From a virus: a stretch of 20,051 nucleotides of DNA. Each line of letters starts with the position of its first letter. Within the stretch, counting starts at the first letter, position 1. The position numbers and the translations under genes are program-made. Positions 6,026 to 12,316 of this stretch are shown piece after piece. The notes under the pieces were generated by a model. That model saw only the letters and a program-made list of their open reading frames with translations, was not told the origin of the DNA and ran no database searches. Location: the IMG/VR virus record IMGVR_UViG_3300047560_001700, positions 1-20,051 of that record; one strand, written 5' to 3'.

Positions 6026-7072
6026 ATGTCTCACTTTATTCGTAATGGTAATATGTACTCTGTTGTGTCAGAGGAAGCAATGGATCTGCAGCCAACGTTG
6101 CCTGTCGGTAATTACACCGTCAAACGCAACGAGATGACTGGTCAGTTCTTCTTGGAAATGGTGGACTCGTTCCCTCAAGTTCCAAAGTTGTATGGCAATA
6201 CAACTCGACACGCAGATCGTATCTTGAATACATTCTTCGATCGCCCTAACTCTACTGGCATTATGCTGAATGGTGAGAAGGGTTCTGGTAAGACTCTGTT
6301 GGCCAAGACTCTGTCCATCGAAGCTGCAAAGCAAGGTGTTCCAACTATCATCATCAACGCTGCTTGGACTGGTGATGCCTTCAACAAGTTCATGCAGGAT
6401 ATCGAACAGCCATGTATCATCTTGTTCGACGAGTTCGAGAAAGTTTATGATGCTTCTGAACAAGAAGCTGCGCTGACTCTGTTGGATGGCGTGTTCCCTT
6501 CTCGCAAACTGTTCATCTTGACTTGTAATGACAAGTGGCGTGTCAATGAACACATGCGCAACCGTCCAGGTCGTATCTACTACATGATCGACTTCAAAGG
6601 TTTGGACTCTGAATTCATTCGTGAGTACTGCGATGAGCGTTTGGAAAACAAAGGCTACATCGACAAGATCGTGGAGATCGCTTCTCTGTTTGAACAGTTC
6701 AACTTCGACATGCTGAAAGCATTGGTTGAAGAAATGAATCGCTACGGTGAAACTCCACAAGACGCTTTGGCCATGTTGAACGCTAAACCAGAGTTCAACA
6801 ACAATGGTGAGTTTGAATGTAAAGTGTTGGTTGATGGTGTTGAAGTTGATGCTCGCAAGAAGTGGTCTGGTAACCCACTGGTTGGTATCATCTACTGCGA
6901 GTGGGATCCAGAACCAGAGAACGACGAAGCTGAGTACAAGGATGTAACATTCACACCAAACAACATCATCAAAGTCGATGCAACAGAAGGTCGTTTTGTG
7001 TATCAAGTAGACAATGCTGTATGTATCTTGACTCGTGCCAAGAACACTGGCTACAACTACTTGGCTCTGTGA
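6026..7072 (+). CDS. AAA+ family ATPase
   Basis: A 348-residue protein. Walker A is GEKGSGKT (83-90), Walker B IILFDE (131-136), sensor-1 Asn168 in LTCND, and an arginine-finger-like RNRPGR (178-183). The RPGR element recalls the FtsH/p97 class of AAA ATPases, but no protease domain follows. The N-terminal 60 residues and the C-terminal domain after about 255 are unrecognised and may bind the client. It is monocistronic: own promoter upstream and another promoter immediately downstream. Remodelling or unfolding of a target is the general role; the target is unknown. Confidence 0.88.
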   Translation: MSHFIRNGNMYSVVSEEAMDLQPTLPVGNYTVKRNEMTGQFFLEMVDSFPQVPKLYGNTTRHADRILNTFFDRPNSTGIMLNGEKGSGKTLLAKTLSIEAAKQGVPTIIINAAWTGDAFNKFMQDIEQPCIILFDEFEKVYDASEQEAALTLLDGVFPSRKLFILTCNDKWRVNEHMRNRPGRIYYMIDFKGLDSEFIREYCDERLENKGYIDKIVEIASLFEQFNFDMLKALVEEMNRYGETPQDALAMLNAKPEFNNNGEFECKVLVDGVEVDARKKWSGNPLVGIIYCEWDPEPENDEAEYKDVTFTPNNIIKVDATEGRFVYQVDNAVCILTRAKNTGYNYLAL

Positions 7073-7078
7073 TCAGTT

Positions 7079-7105
7079 CCCCTTGTCTTGCAATAAGACT
7101 TGGGG
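7079..7105 (+). promoter_or_regulatory. Imperfect dyad across the promoter spacer (possible operator)
   Basis: CCCC-TT-GTCTT (7079-7089) mirrors AAGAC-TT-GGGG (7095-7105) around GCAAT; nine pairs with one symmetric TT/TT interruption. It covers the -35 hexamer and the whole spacer and ends next to TATAAT. It could be a repressor site or an RNA hairpin; there is no U-run for termination. Confidence 0.4.
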
Positions 7106-7111
7106 TATAAT
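7083..7111 (+). promoter_or_regulatory. Sigma-70-type promoter of the 7.1-12.9 kb operon
   Basis: TTGTCT (7083-7088), 17-bp spacer, TATAAT (7106-7111). It is the only clear promoter ahead of the long overlapping gene series that ends at the terminator at 12910. Confidence 0.85.
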
Positions 7112-7138
7112 TAACTTATCGAAACTTGGAAAATTATC

Positions 7139-7831
7139 ATGAAGAAATTTCTTTCTGTTCTTGCGATTAGTATGATGCTGATTGCTAACGTGGCTGATGC
7201 CAAAGGTGGTGGCTCGTCTGGTGGTCATGGAGGTGGCGGTGGTCATGCATCATCTGGTGGTGCTCGATCTGGTGGCTTTAGCTCATCTGGTATGGGTGGC
7301 TCTCGTCCCTCTGCTCCAGCTGCAGCACCTGCTCCATCTCGCCCATCCACTCCAGCTGCTGCTCCAGCACCACAGACACGAACTACAACTACTACATCTA
7401 CGACTACAACTCGTACTGCTGGTGGTGGATACGTTGGTGGTGGTTATATGTACGGTGGTATGGGCATGGGCTACGGATACTCGAATGGTCTATTGACTGG
7501 TTTGATTATCGGTAATATGATGCACCCACACAATACCGTTGTCTACACTGGTGGTGGTTACAGTGGCAATGCTCTCTTATATCCTGATGGTCGTGTTGTG
7601 AACCAACAAGGCTACCAAGTTGGTGTCTACCAAAATGGTCAGTTCACTGCAATGAATGGTGGTATGGTTGCACAACCTGCCCCAGCTGATGCACTGAATC
7701 ATGCTCCACAAGTTGCGCAGCCAGTGATTATCCAGAAGACTGGACCATCTGCTGCTGATATTGTTGCAATGGTTTTGTTGGGGTTTGTGATTGTTATCTT
7801 GTTTATTATTCTGATTGGAGTTCTTGTATGA
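7139..7831 (+). CDS. Secreted/membrane low-complexity protein with signal peptide
   Basis: A 230-residue protein. Signal peptide at 1-21 (MKKFLSVLAISMMLIANVADA, likely cut before KGGG). Then a Gly/Ser/His-rich part (22-56), Pro-Ala repeats, a Thr-rich run (about 82-97), a Gly/Tyr/Met-rich section and a C-terminal hydrophobic helix (about 204-230). It would be exported and anchored by its C-terminus in the inner membrane. The flexible Gly/Pro/Thr stretches resemble surface or envelope proteins. Nothing indicates an enzyme. It overlaps the next membrane protein by ATGA and both carry Thr tracts, so the two may form one envelope system. Confidence 0.85.
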   Translation: MKKFLSVLAISMMLIANVADAKGGGSSGGHGGGGGHASSGGARSGGFSSSGMGGSRPSAPAAAPAPSRPSTPAAAPAPQTRTTTTTSTTTTRTAGGGYVGGGYMYGGMGMGYGYSNGLLTGLIIGNMMHPHNTVVYTGGGYSGNALLYPDGRVVNQQGYQVGVYQNGQFTAMNGGMVAQPAPADALNHAPQVAQPVIIQKTGPSAADIVAMVLLGFVIVILFIILIGVLV

Positions 7832-8166
7832 GCGCACTCGTTCTTATTATCTGTATTCTTGTTTTTCTTATTGTTATTGTTTCTATCATGAGGAGTTATG
7901 CCGTGGGTCCATGGGATTATGATGAAGAAGTCACTACGACTACTACCACTACAACTACGACTATTGTCGATACACCTGCTGTTGCATCTGCGCCAGCAAC
8001 CACTGGTCTGAACATTAACGGTATTCCTATCGTTGGTATGCTGACTCGACAGTTCGATGGTTCTACTCCATTCGTTATCGATCCAGTGGACGGTGACAAG
8101 ATGTATCTGAATACCAAAGACGACATCTACGAAGATGGTGCTGGTAAGTATTGGGGTCTGCAGTAA
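7828..8166 (+). CDS. Small membrane protein with ten-threonine tract
   Basis: A 112-residue protein. The N-terminal helix 3-20 is hydrophobic, then WDYDEEV and ten consecutive Thr (36-45), encoded by varied ACN codons, an Ala/Pro linker, and a small globular part (GIPIVGMLTRQFDGSTPFVI). Single-pass with a likely periplasmic C-terminus. Start fixed by ATGA overlap with the preceding gene. Unknown function. Confidence 0.82.
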   Translation: MSALVLIICILVFLIVIVSIMRSYAVGPWDYDEEVTTTTTTTTTTIVDTPAVASAPATTGLNINGIPIVGMLTRQFDGSTPFVIDPVDGDKMYLNTKDDIYEDGAGKYWGLQ

Positions 8167-8170
8167 TTAA

Positions 8171-8575
8171 ATGAGAGACAAGTTCTTTGTTCTTCACGTC
8201 ACGTTACCTTCTGGCTTTGAGTTAAAGGTTCCGTGTCGTGGATACAATCTAAAATCGTGGAAAGCATTCGAGGATAGACTCGGTTCTAAATACGATGTTG
8301 AAGAAATCAATGAACGTATTTACAACCATCTAATGTTAGGAGACCCAGACGAATGTCTATCAGAGCCAGTTGTGGACACGAAGTCCAAGAAATCGAAGAC
8401 ACCTACAACATCGCCACCAAAGAGTGGGAGATCAACGAAGACGGTTGGCAAAAAGCCGTTGCCTTCAAAAGCGTCTGCAAAGACTGCTACGAAGAGTACA
8501 AGAAAAACGACGCCATCCTCTCCAGCGAAGCCGAAGAGTTCGACTGGCTCCACAACAAGGAAGAAGACTAAATGA
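8171..8575 (+). CDS. Small protein with a basic Lys/Ser/Thr tail overprinted on the next gene
   Basis: A 134-residue ORF. Residues 1-61 look like a normal small globular phage protein (KFFVLHVTLPSG, GYNLKSWKAFEDRLG, YDVEEINERIYNHL). From Cys62 to the end it is almost only Lys, Ser, Thr, Pro and Ala, like a disordered nucleic-acid-binding tail. That tail lies wholly over a second ORF (8353-8571) in another frame. Codon 62 is TGT directly after the A of the second gene's ATG; TGA there would give the ATGA junction used throughout this operon. The tail may therefore be a recent extension by stop loss. Function unknown. Confidence 0.65.
   Translation: MRDKFFVLHVTLPSGFELKVPCRGYNLKSWKAFEDRLGSKYDVEEINERIYNHLMLGDPDECLSEPVVDTKSKKSKTPTTSPPKSGRSTKTVGKKPLPSKASAKTATKSTRKTTPSSPAKPKSSTGSTTRKKTK
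8338..8342 (+). promoter_or_regulatory. Internal Shine-Dalgarno deciding the 8353 start
   Basis: TTAGGAG (8336-8342) sits inside the 8171 ORF, ten bases before ATG 8353. It matches the ribosome-binding word used by the strongly initiated genes of this window and supports translation of the overlapping frame. Confidence 0.65.
8353..8571 (+). CDS. Small putative zinc-binding protein, overlapping the previous gene
   Basis: A 72-residue protein in a different frame from the 8171 ORF and completely inside it. A Cys7-x-His9 pair and Cys42-x2-Cys45 (SCGHEV ... CKDCYEEY) form a plausible zinc site. The rest is acidic and helical, with aromatic residues placed as in a folded protein. It has a strong TTAGGAG ribosome-binding site and the next gene's ATG follows its stop directly (TAA 8569-8571, ATG 8572). 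It is the more convincing of the two overlapping frames in the shared region. Confidence 0.72.
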   Translation: MSIRASCGHEVQEIEDTYNIATKEWEINEDGWQKAVAFKSVCKDCYEEYKKNDAILSSEAEEFDWLHNKEED

Positions 8576-9066
8576 AGTTAGCTACATTATCAGAATATGC
8601 CAAGCATAAGGATGGCACTTACGTTGCTCTGGAAATGAGCGAATCGTCAATGGATCTATTGGATCACTTTGCTGAGGCTAATCTTGGTCTTGATGAACGT
8701 GTCACTAAGAATTCGTATCACATCACTGTAATCTATTCTCGTACACCTGTGCCTGATGCAGAGAAACTATCTCGTGAATACTCAGTGAAAGCTGATCCTG
8801 TTGGTTACGAAATGTTCGATACTAAGGATGGTGGCAAGTGTTTGGTTCTGCGAGTGGAGTCTGCTGAGGCTCGTGCATTGAACAATACTCTTGGTGCAAT
8901 GGGTGCTACATCTGACTACGATTCGTACAAACCACACGTGACATTGGCATACAATATCACTCAGGATATCGATCCTGCTACTCTGCCAGTTCCAAAGTTT
9001 CAGTTGGTGTTTGATCACCTGCATGTTGCTCCGTTAGATCCACTGTTCACTCCAGCAAACAAATGA
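8572..9066 (+). CDS. 2H phosphoesterase, Acb1-like (anti-CBASS candidate)
   Basis: A 164-residue protein with two HxT motifs, HIT (50-52) and HVT (122-124), the catalytic pair of the 2H phosphoesterase superfamily. The surroundings (GTYVAL at 15-20, ITVIYSR at 51-57, GATSDYDSYKPHVTLAY at 111-127) resemble T4 gp57B / Acb1, which opens the cyclic nucleotides made by CBASS defence systems. Alternatives are a 2'-5' RNA ligase or cyclic phosphodiesterase acting on RNA ends, which would suit the nearby RNA ligase. Superfamily is sure; the Acb1 assignment is from remembered family features. Overlaps the next gene by ATGA. Confidence 0.8.
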   Translation: MKLATLSEYAKHKDGTYVALEMSESSMDLLDHFAEANLGLDERVTKNSYHITVIYSRTPVPDAEKLSREYSVKADPVGYEMFDTKDGGKCLVLRVESAEARALNNTLGAMGATSDYDSYKPHVTLAYNITQDIDPATLPVPKFQLVFDHLHVAPLDPLFTPANK

Positions 9067-9428
9067 ACGATACACTAATACTCATTGCTCTGTTATTCAC
9101 TAAACACTTTGTGGTGGACTTTCCGCTGCAAACTAAGTTCCAGTGGAGCAACAAAGGTACGTATGGCCACGTGGGTGGAATCCTGCATGCAGCGTTCCAT
9201 GGCATGGGTACTTGGTGTTGTTTCGCTTGGTATGCTCCAGAGGCTGCTGTTTATCTCTCGTTCTTGGATGCTGTGATTCATTACAACATCGACTGGGCTA
9301 AGATGAATCTCAATGCCAAGATGGGTTGGGGTCCAAACACTCATGAACAGTTCTGGTGGTTGCTTGGCTTGGATCAATTCCTGCATGCAATGACTTACGT
9401 TGGCTTGGTTGCTCTTGTTACAAAATGA
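9063..9428 (+). CDS. DUF3307-type integral membrane protein
   Basis: A 121-residue hydrophobic protein with the spaced polar residues of DUF3307: TKHFVVDFPLQ (13-23), His42 and His46 in LHAAFHG, HYNIDWAK (73-80) and LDQFLHA (103-109). It has three or four membrane segments. The family is common in phages and of unknown function; the conserved His/Asp residues could bind a metal in the membrane. Start is set by ATGA overlap with the Acb1-like gene. Confidence 0.82.
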   Translation: MNDTLILIALLFTKHFVVDFPLQTKFQWSNKGTYGHVGGILHAAFHGMGTWCCFAWYAPEAAVYLSFLDAVIHYNIDWAKMNLNAKMGWGPNTHEQFWWLLGLDQFLHAMTYVGLVALVTK

Positions 9429-9850
9429 ATCACATCTACGTAGTTGCTGGCACGTTTGACCAAGCTAAGACTTATATCTCTAAAAAGAGATCAGAGTACC
9501 TTCTTTCTGGTGATCCTCCACTGTTGATGCCAAACTATCTTGCCGTTACAGATGTGATACATCTTAAAGGCATCAGTAGACCGCATGGCGTATTCATCGG
9601 TACTTGGAGAGATAGACTAGACATCTACGATATCGTACAAACTCTGGCTCTTGCTTGGAATGGTGAGCACCAAATGCTCAATCGGATGACTCTGAATATA
9701 CCTCTGCCTAGAAAACCAACTCCGAAACTAAAACCAGATGATGTGGTGCAAGCAGCTGCTGAACTGCTCGCCAAAGAGATTGATGATCATATACTAAAGA
9801 CTGCAATGAAAGACTTGAAACAATGGACAATGTTACCCCTGAAACCGTAA
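9425..9850 (+). CDS. Phage protein of unknown function
   Basis: A 141-residue protein starting at the ATGA overlap 9425-9428; a longer in-frame version from 9356 would run far into the DUF3307 gene and is not likely. The N-terminal part (IYVVAGTFDQAKTYIS, then LLMPNYLAVTDVI, GVFIGTWRDRLDIYDI) alternates strands and helices like a Rossmann-type fold, without a Walker motif. The C-terminus is helical and Lys-rich. CTA and AGA codons are more frequent than in the genes before 8 kb. Confidence 0.78.
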   Translation: MNHIYVVAGTFDQAKTYISKKRSEYLLSGDPPLLMPNYLAVTDVIHLKGISRPHGVFIGTWRDRLDIYDIVQTLALAWNGEHQMLNRMTLNIPLPRKPTPKLKPDDVVQAAAELLAKEIDDHILKTAMKDLKQWTMLPLKP

Positions 9851-10146
9851 TGTGGAAGAAGCCAGTTCTTATTCATGGCTATCGTCTGCAACAAACTTGC
9901 TCTGCTTGTCCAGAACAGTACGACGTATATGCTGGTGAAGAACAAGTTGCTTACTTTCGTCTACGTCATGGATCGTTCTATGCTGCAGTACCAGATCATG
10001 GTGGTGATGTAGTGTATGAAGCTGATCCAGAAGGTGATGGTATCTTCAGTCGTGAAGAACGTGTGCGTTATCTAACAGAGGCTGTTCTTGCAGTGCAGGA
10101 ATACTATATCAATCGTCGTTGGGATAAGGATGATCCATGGCTATGA
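9823..10146 (+). CDS. Conserved-looking small phage protein, unknown
   Basis: A 107-residue protein if started at 9823 (28-base overlap); ATG 9850 (TAATG junction, 98 residues) is an equally good start, since neighbours use short overlaps and neither has a good Shine-Dalgarno. Features are a CSACPEQYDVY motif, a strand-rich middle (EQVAYFRLRHGSFYAAVP) and acidic GDGIFSREER that looks like a calcium-type or turn motif. The last part is helical. I cannot name a function. Confidence 0.75.
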   Translation: MDNVTPETVMWKKPVLIHGYRLQQTCSACPEQYDVYAGEEQVAYFRLRHGSFYAAVPDHGGDVVYEADPEGDGIFSREERVRYLTEAVLAVQEYYINRRWDKDDPWL

Positions 10147-10415
10147 AGAAAATTACTAAGATTATTACGTTCTATGACGATGGTACATTCGATGAATCAG
10201 TTCCATCTGTAGCACCAGTGAATCCACCAGTGCCATATACACCGTGGAATCCATCGATGCCGTACCAACCGATTCAACCAAAGAATCCATATGGTCCAAC
10301 GTATCCTTGGGAGCCACCATACACTATCTGGTGCAAGACTGCAGATGGTACAGTACAAGAGATGACTCTTACTAGTCCAATTGTTGCACAGACCACAGGA
10401 GACACTAATGTTTAG
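10137..10415 (+). CDS. Proline-rich small protein, unknown
   Basis: A 92-residue protein. AAGGA (10126-10130) lies six bases before ATG 10137; ATG 10143 would give an ATGA junction with the previous stop. The N-terminus is a short strand (ITKIITFYDDGTF). Residues 20-65 are dominated by Pro with Tyr, Trp and Asn (PVPYTPWNPSMPYQP), so this part is probably extended. A small C-terminal strand segment follows (IWCKTADGTVQEMTL). It may be a linker or a ligand for proline-binding domains. Confidence 0.75.
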   Translation: MAMKKITKIITFYDDGTFDESVPSVAPVNPPVPYTPWNPSMPYQPIQPKNPYGPTYPWEPPYTIWCKTADGTVQEMTLTSPIVAQTTGDTNV

Positions 10416-10497
10416 ACAATTACTCTCTGAGATTATCAGAGGCTATCTCGAGGAGATGAAAAATGACGATAACACTAACGTGCATGGAGTGCAGTGA
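10408..10497 (+). CDS. 29-residue peptide gene
   Basis: ATG 10408 is preceded by AGGAG (10397-10401) with ideal spacing and overlaps the end of the Pro-rich gene by 8 bases. The peptide starts with an amphipathic helix (MFRQLLSEIIRGYLEEMKND). Its frame also carries the ribosome-binding site of the next gene. It could be a real micro-protein or only a translational relay. Confidence 0.5.
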   Translation: MFRQLLSEIIRGYLEEMKNDDNTNVHGVQ

Positions 10498-10633
10498 ACC
10501 TGCTGTATGGGTTCGATCTACACAATTTGCTGGTGATCACCCATACTGCGAACGACATGCGGAGCAACAATCAGACTTCGAAGATGAACCTGATTCTTAT
10601 TCTTACTGGTATAAAGTAGATGCTGACAAGTGA
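10463..10633 (+). CDS. Small zinc-ribbon-like protein
   Basis: A 56-residue protein from ATG 10463, with GAGGAG just upstream (AGGAG 10451-10455). Cys7-x2-Cys10 and Cys29-x2-His32 (TCMEC ... YCERH) give a likely zinc site. The tail is acidic and aromatic (DEPDSYSYWY). It overlaps the 29-residue ORF in another frame and the following gene by 14 bases. Unknown role, one of several such mini-proteins in the window. Confidence 0.72.
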   Translation: MTITLTCMECSEPAVWVRSTQFAGDHPYCERHAEQQSDFEDEPDSYSYWYKVDADK

Positions 10634-10919
10634 TATAAGGTTCGACGTATACGAATATGCCATCGGTGGTAAGATGGTGGTTGGTCGTGCTCGAATGTCT
10701 TATGAATGGAAAACTCTATTAGAAGATGGAGATCAAAATGCCAAAGATAAACTAAAGGCAGAGTTGATCCATCAGATGGCAGACTACATGCTAAATCATA
10801 AGCTGGTTGAGTTTACATATCAAGACGATATCGCTACTGGTGATAAGATGGTTGCTTGTCGTGCTTACCTCGCTCCAGACTCTCAAGTTAAAATCATTCG
10901 ATCCACTATTAAAGTATGA
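10620..10919 (+). CDS. Phage protein of unknown function
   Basis: A 99-residue protein. N-terminal strands (DIRFDVYEYAIGGKMVVGRARMS), a central helix (DQNAKDKLKAELIHQMADYML) and further strands (LVEFTYQDD, KMVACRAYL) suggest an alpha/beta fold. It overlaps the previous gene by 14 bases and the oxygenase-like gene by ATGA (10916-10919). No motif identified. Confidence 0.75.
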   Translation: MLTSDIRFDVYEYAIGGKMVVGRARMSYEWKTLLEDGDQNAKDKLKAELIHQMADYMLNHKLVEFTYQDDIATGDKMVACRAYLAPDSQVKIIRSTIKV

Positions 10920-11479
10920 AGATAGAACTAAACAATCTCGGGCTGGTGATGATGAAGTTGCCAGACGAATTATTCGACTATCTAAAGAAAGAGGTATCGG
11001 ATATCGTTGACCATGAGGAGATGATATCAGGAATGACTGGTGCGGGTGTGCCAAAGCATTACTATCTAAACGACTCTGGTCCACTAAGAGAATATGTTCT
11101 GGACAGATCGTTCACTTACTTTGAGACATTCTACGAAGCCATTAACTATAAGACCAGATCCGATGGTATAGACCCATCTTGTAAACTTCATGCGCTGGAG
11201 CCATGGGTCAACGTCCAAAGAAAGAACGAATGGATACCTGCCCATGACCACTCTGGAATAATGGCATATAGCGTCTGGATGACTGTACCTGAACCGAATG
11301 TATTCGAGATTCTATACAGCACTATCACTGGTGAGACTATGAAGCACAATATTCCAGTAACGAAAGAACAGGAAGGCTCGATCATTCTATTCCCTTCGAA
11401 GCTGATCCATACAGTGCACCCTTTCCATAACTCGAATGATATTCGAATCTCTATCTCTGGAAACCTTATACTAAAATGA
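10916..11479 (+). CDS. Putative 2OG-Fe(II) oxygenase-like protein
   Basis: A 187-residue protein resembling the phage 2-oxoglutarate/iron oxygenases of the 2OG-FeII_Oxy_5 type. The metal region is WIPAHDHSGIMAYSVWM (106-122) with His110 and His112. The distal motif is EGSIILFPSKLIHTVHPF (153-170) with His165, followed by Arg177 in IRISIS as 2-oxoglutarate ligand. The double-stranded beta-helix is plausible from the strand pattern. Substrate unknown: T4-like phages carry such enzymes for protein or nucleotide hydroxylation. Start ATG 10916 uses the ATGA junction. AGA, CTA and ATA codons are frequent. Confidence 0.8.
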   Translation: MKIELNNLGLVMMKLPDELFDYLKKEVSDIVDHEEMISGMTGAGVPKHYYLNDSGPLREYVLDRSFTYFETFYEAINYKTRSDGIDPSCKLHALEPWVNVQRKNEWIPAHDHSGIMAYSVWMTVPEPNVFEILYSTITGETMKHNIPVTKEQEGSIILFPSKLIHTVHPFHNSNDIRISISGNLILK

Positions 11480-11733
11480 ACCTATTAGACAATATACGTG
11501 CAGGCGCTGAGCAACAAGGCGACGACGACAAAGGCTACGAAGTGATTCCATTGCACACTATCAATGGTCCAAGTGGTCGTCCGTACCTGTCCATTGCTGA
11601 TCGTGAGACAACAATCAGTATGCGTCTGCACCACTACGACGATATCTACCAACGTGGAATCTTCTTGCATATTGACAAGAAGGCTATTCCCGAGATGATT
11701 GCTATTCTGGAGAAAATCAATGAAACAAACTAA
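11476..11733 (+). CDS. Small phage protein of unknown function
   Basis: An 85-residue protein joined by ATGA to the oxygenase-like gene. It has an N-terminal helix, an acidic GDDDKGYE linker, a strand-rich centre (RPYLSIADRETTISMRLHH) and a C-terminal helix (IPEMIAILEKI). Not recognised. The last 14 bases overlap the lipoprotein gene. Confidence 0.77.
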   Translation: MNLLDNIRAGAEQQGDDDKGYEVIPLHTINGPSGRPYLSIADRETTISMRLHHYDDIYQRGIFLHIDKKAIPEMIAILEKINETN

Positions 11734-11977
11734 TATCATCATTGCTCTTTGCATTATGTTCCTTGCAGGTTGTACTCCATCTGCCAATGAGAAGGTCTGG
11801 CCAGTCATGCCAGAAGAACTAAAGGACTGTAAGTTCTATCGTCTCGGCGATGGCGAAGGTAATACAATCTCAGTGGCTCGCTGTCCAAACTCAAGCACTA
11901 CTGTGAAAATGAACAATAAGCAAGGAACTACAACTGTGGTTATCGATGGAGTTGAGTATGTACCAAACAAAAAATAA
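11720..11977 (+). CDS. Small lipoprotein
   Basis: An 85-residue protein. ATG 11720 follows GGAGA with good spacing and places a lipoprotein signal at the N-terminus: a short basic-hydrophobic leader and the lipobox LAGC with Cys18. The mature part is about 67 residues with two further Cys (DCKFY, ARCPN) that could form a disulphide, then a strand-rich end. It should be exported and lipid-anchored. It is not adjacent to lysis genes, so a spanin role is not supported; an envelope or superinfection-exclusion role is a guess. A longer start at 11699 would spoil the signal peptide. Confidence 0.82.
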   Translation: MKQTNIIIALCIMFLAGCTPSANEKVWPVMPEELKDCKFYRLGDGEGNTISVARCPNSSTTVKMNNKQGTTTVVIDGVEYVPNKK

Positions 11978-12134
11978 ACCAATCCCTATCAGAACTAAGA
12001 AGATGACCAAGGAAGAATTCCTGATTCAATGGGTGCTGCTACGTGCATCATTCCGAGAGGACTTCAGTGGGACGTCTGCAGCAAGAGCAGCAGATGATGT
12101 ATGGAAAGAAATTCAAAGGCTCGCAGCAAAATGA
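11958..12134 (+). CDS. Small helical protein, unknown
   Basis: A 58-residue protein from ATG 11958, which has GGAG (11948-11951) six bases upstream; ATG 11946 and ATG 12003 are alternatives. The conserved-looking core is the C-terminal helix pair (EEFLIQWVLLRASF, then SAARAADDVWKEIQRLA). The stop overlaps the next start as ATGA. Confidence 0.68.
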   Translation: MYQTKNKPIPIRTKKMTKEEFLIQWVLLRASFREDFSGTSAARAADDVWKEIQRLAAK

Positions 12135-12316
12135 TGACACTATTCGCAGCACTCACAATCATATTCCTTGTAGTCACCATTTATATTAGTATGGCGTTTG
12201 CTAATTTCTGTCGCCGTAAGTTCGGATGGGATGAAGCTGGTATCGCTCTGCTAATGCTTGGCTTCTTGTGGATTTTCCCATTCACTGTTGCTTACGACAT
12301 GGGTTGGTTGCAGTGA
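12131..12316 (+). CDS. Two-helix membrane protein
   Basis: A 61-residue protein from the ATGA junction at 12131. Hydrophobic helices at about 4-24 and 37-55 are separated by a basic loop (CRRKFGWDE). Its last codons overlap a GTG start for the SLOG gene (GTGA 12313-12316). Function unknown; an upstream start at 12101 lies deep in the previous gene and is not needed. Confidence 0.72.
   Translation: MMTLFAALTIIFLVVTIYISMAFANFCRRKFGWDEAGIALLMLGFLWIFPFTVAYDMGWLQ

Noticed and set aside
6068-7006. 312-residue open frame on the minus strand across the AAA+ ATPase
   Set aside because: Same reasons: the sense strand carries all Walker motifs, and the antisense product is low in charge balance and has no start signal.
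7182-7496. 104-residue Leu/Val/His-rich frame inside the 7139 gene
   Set aside because: Reading GGT/GCT repeats one base off gives Val/Leu runs. No SD at its ATG, and the 7139 frame has a signal peptide and promoter.
8370-8609. Arg-rich third frame over the 8353 gene
   Set aside because: Arg/Gln repeats result from GAA/GAG codons read out of frame; no SD, and it crosses the start of the 2H gene.
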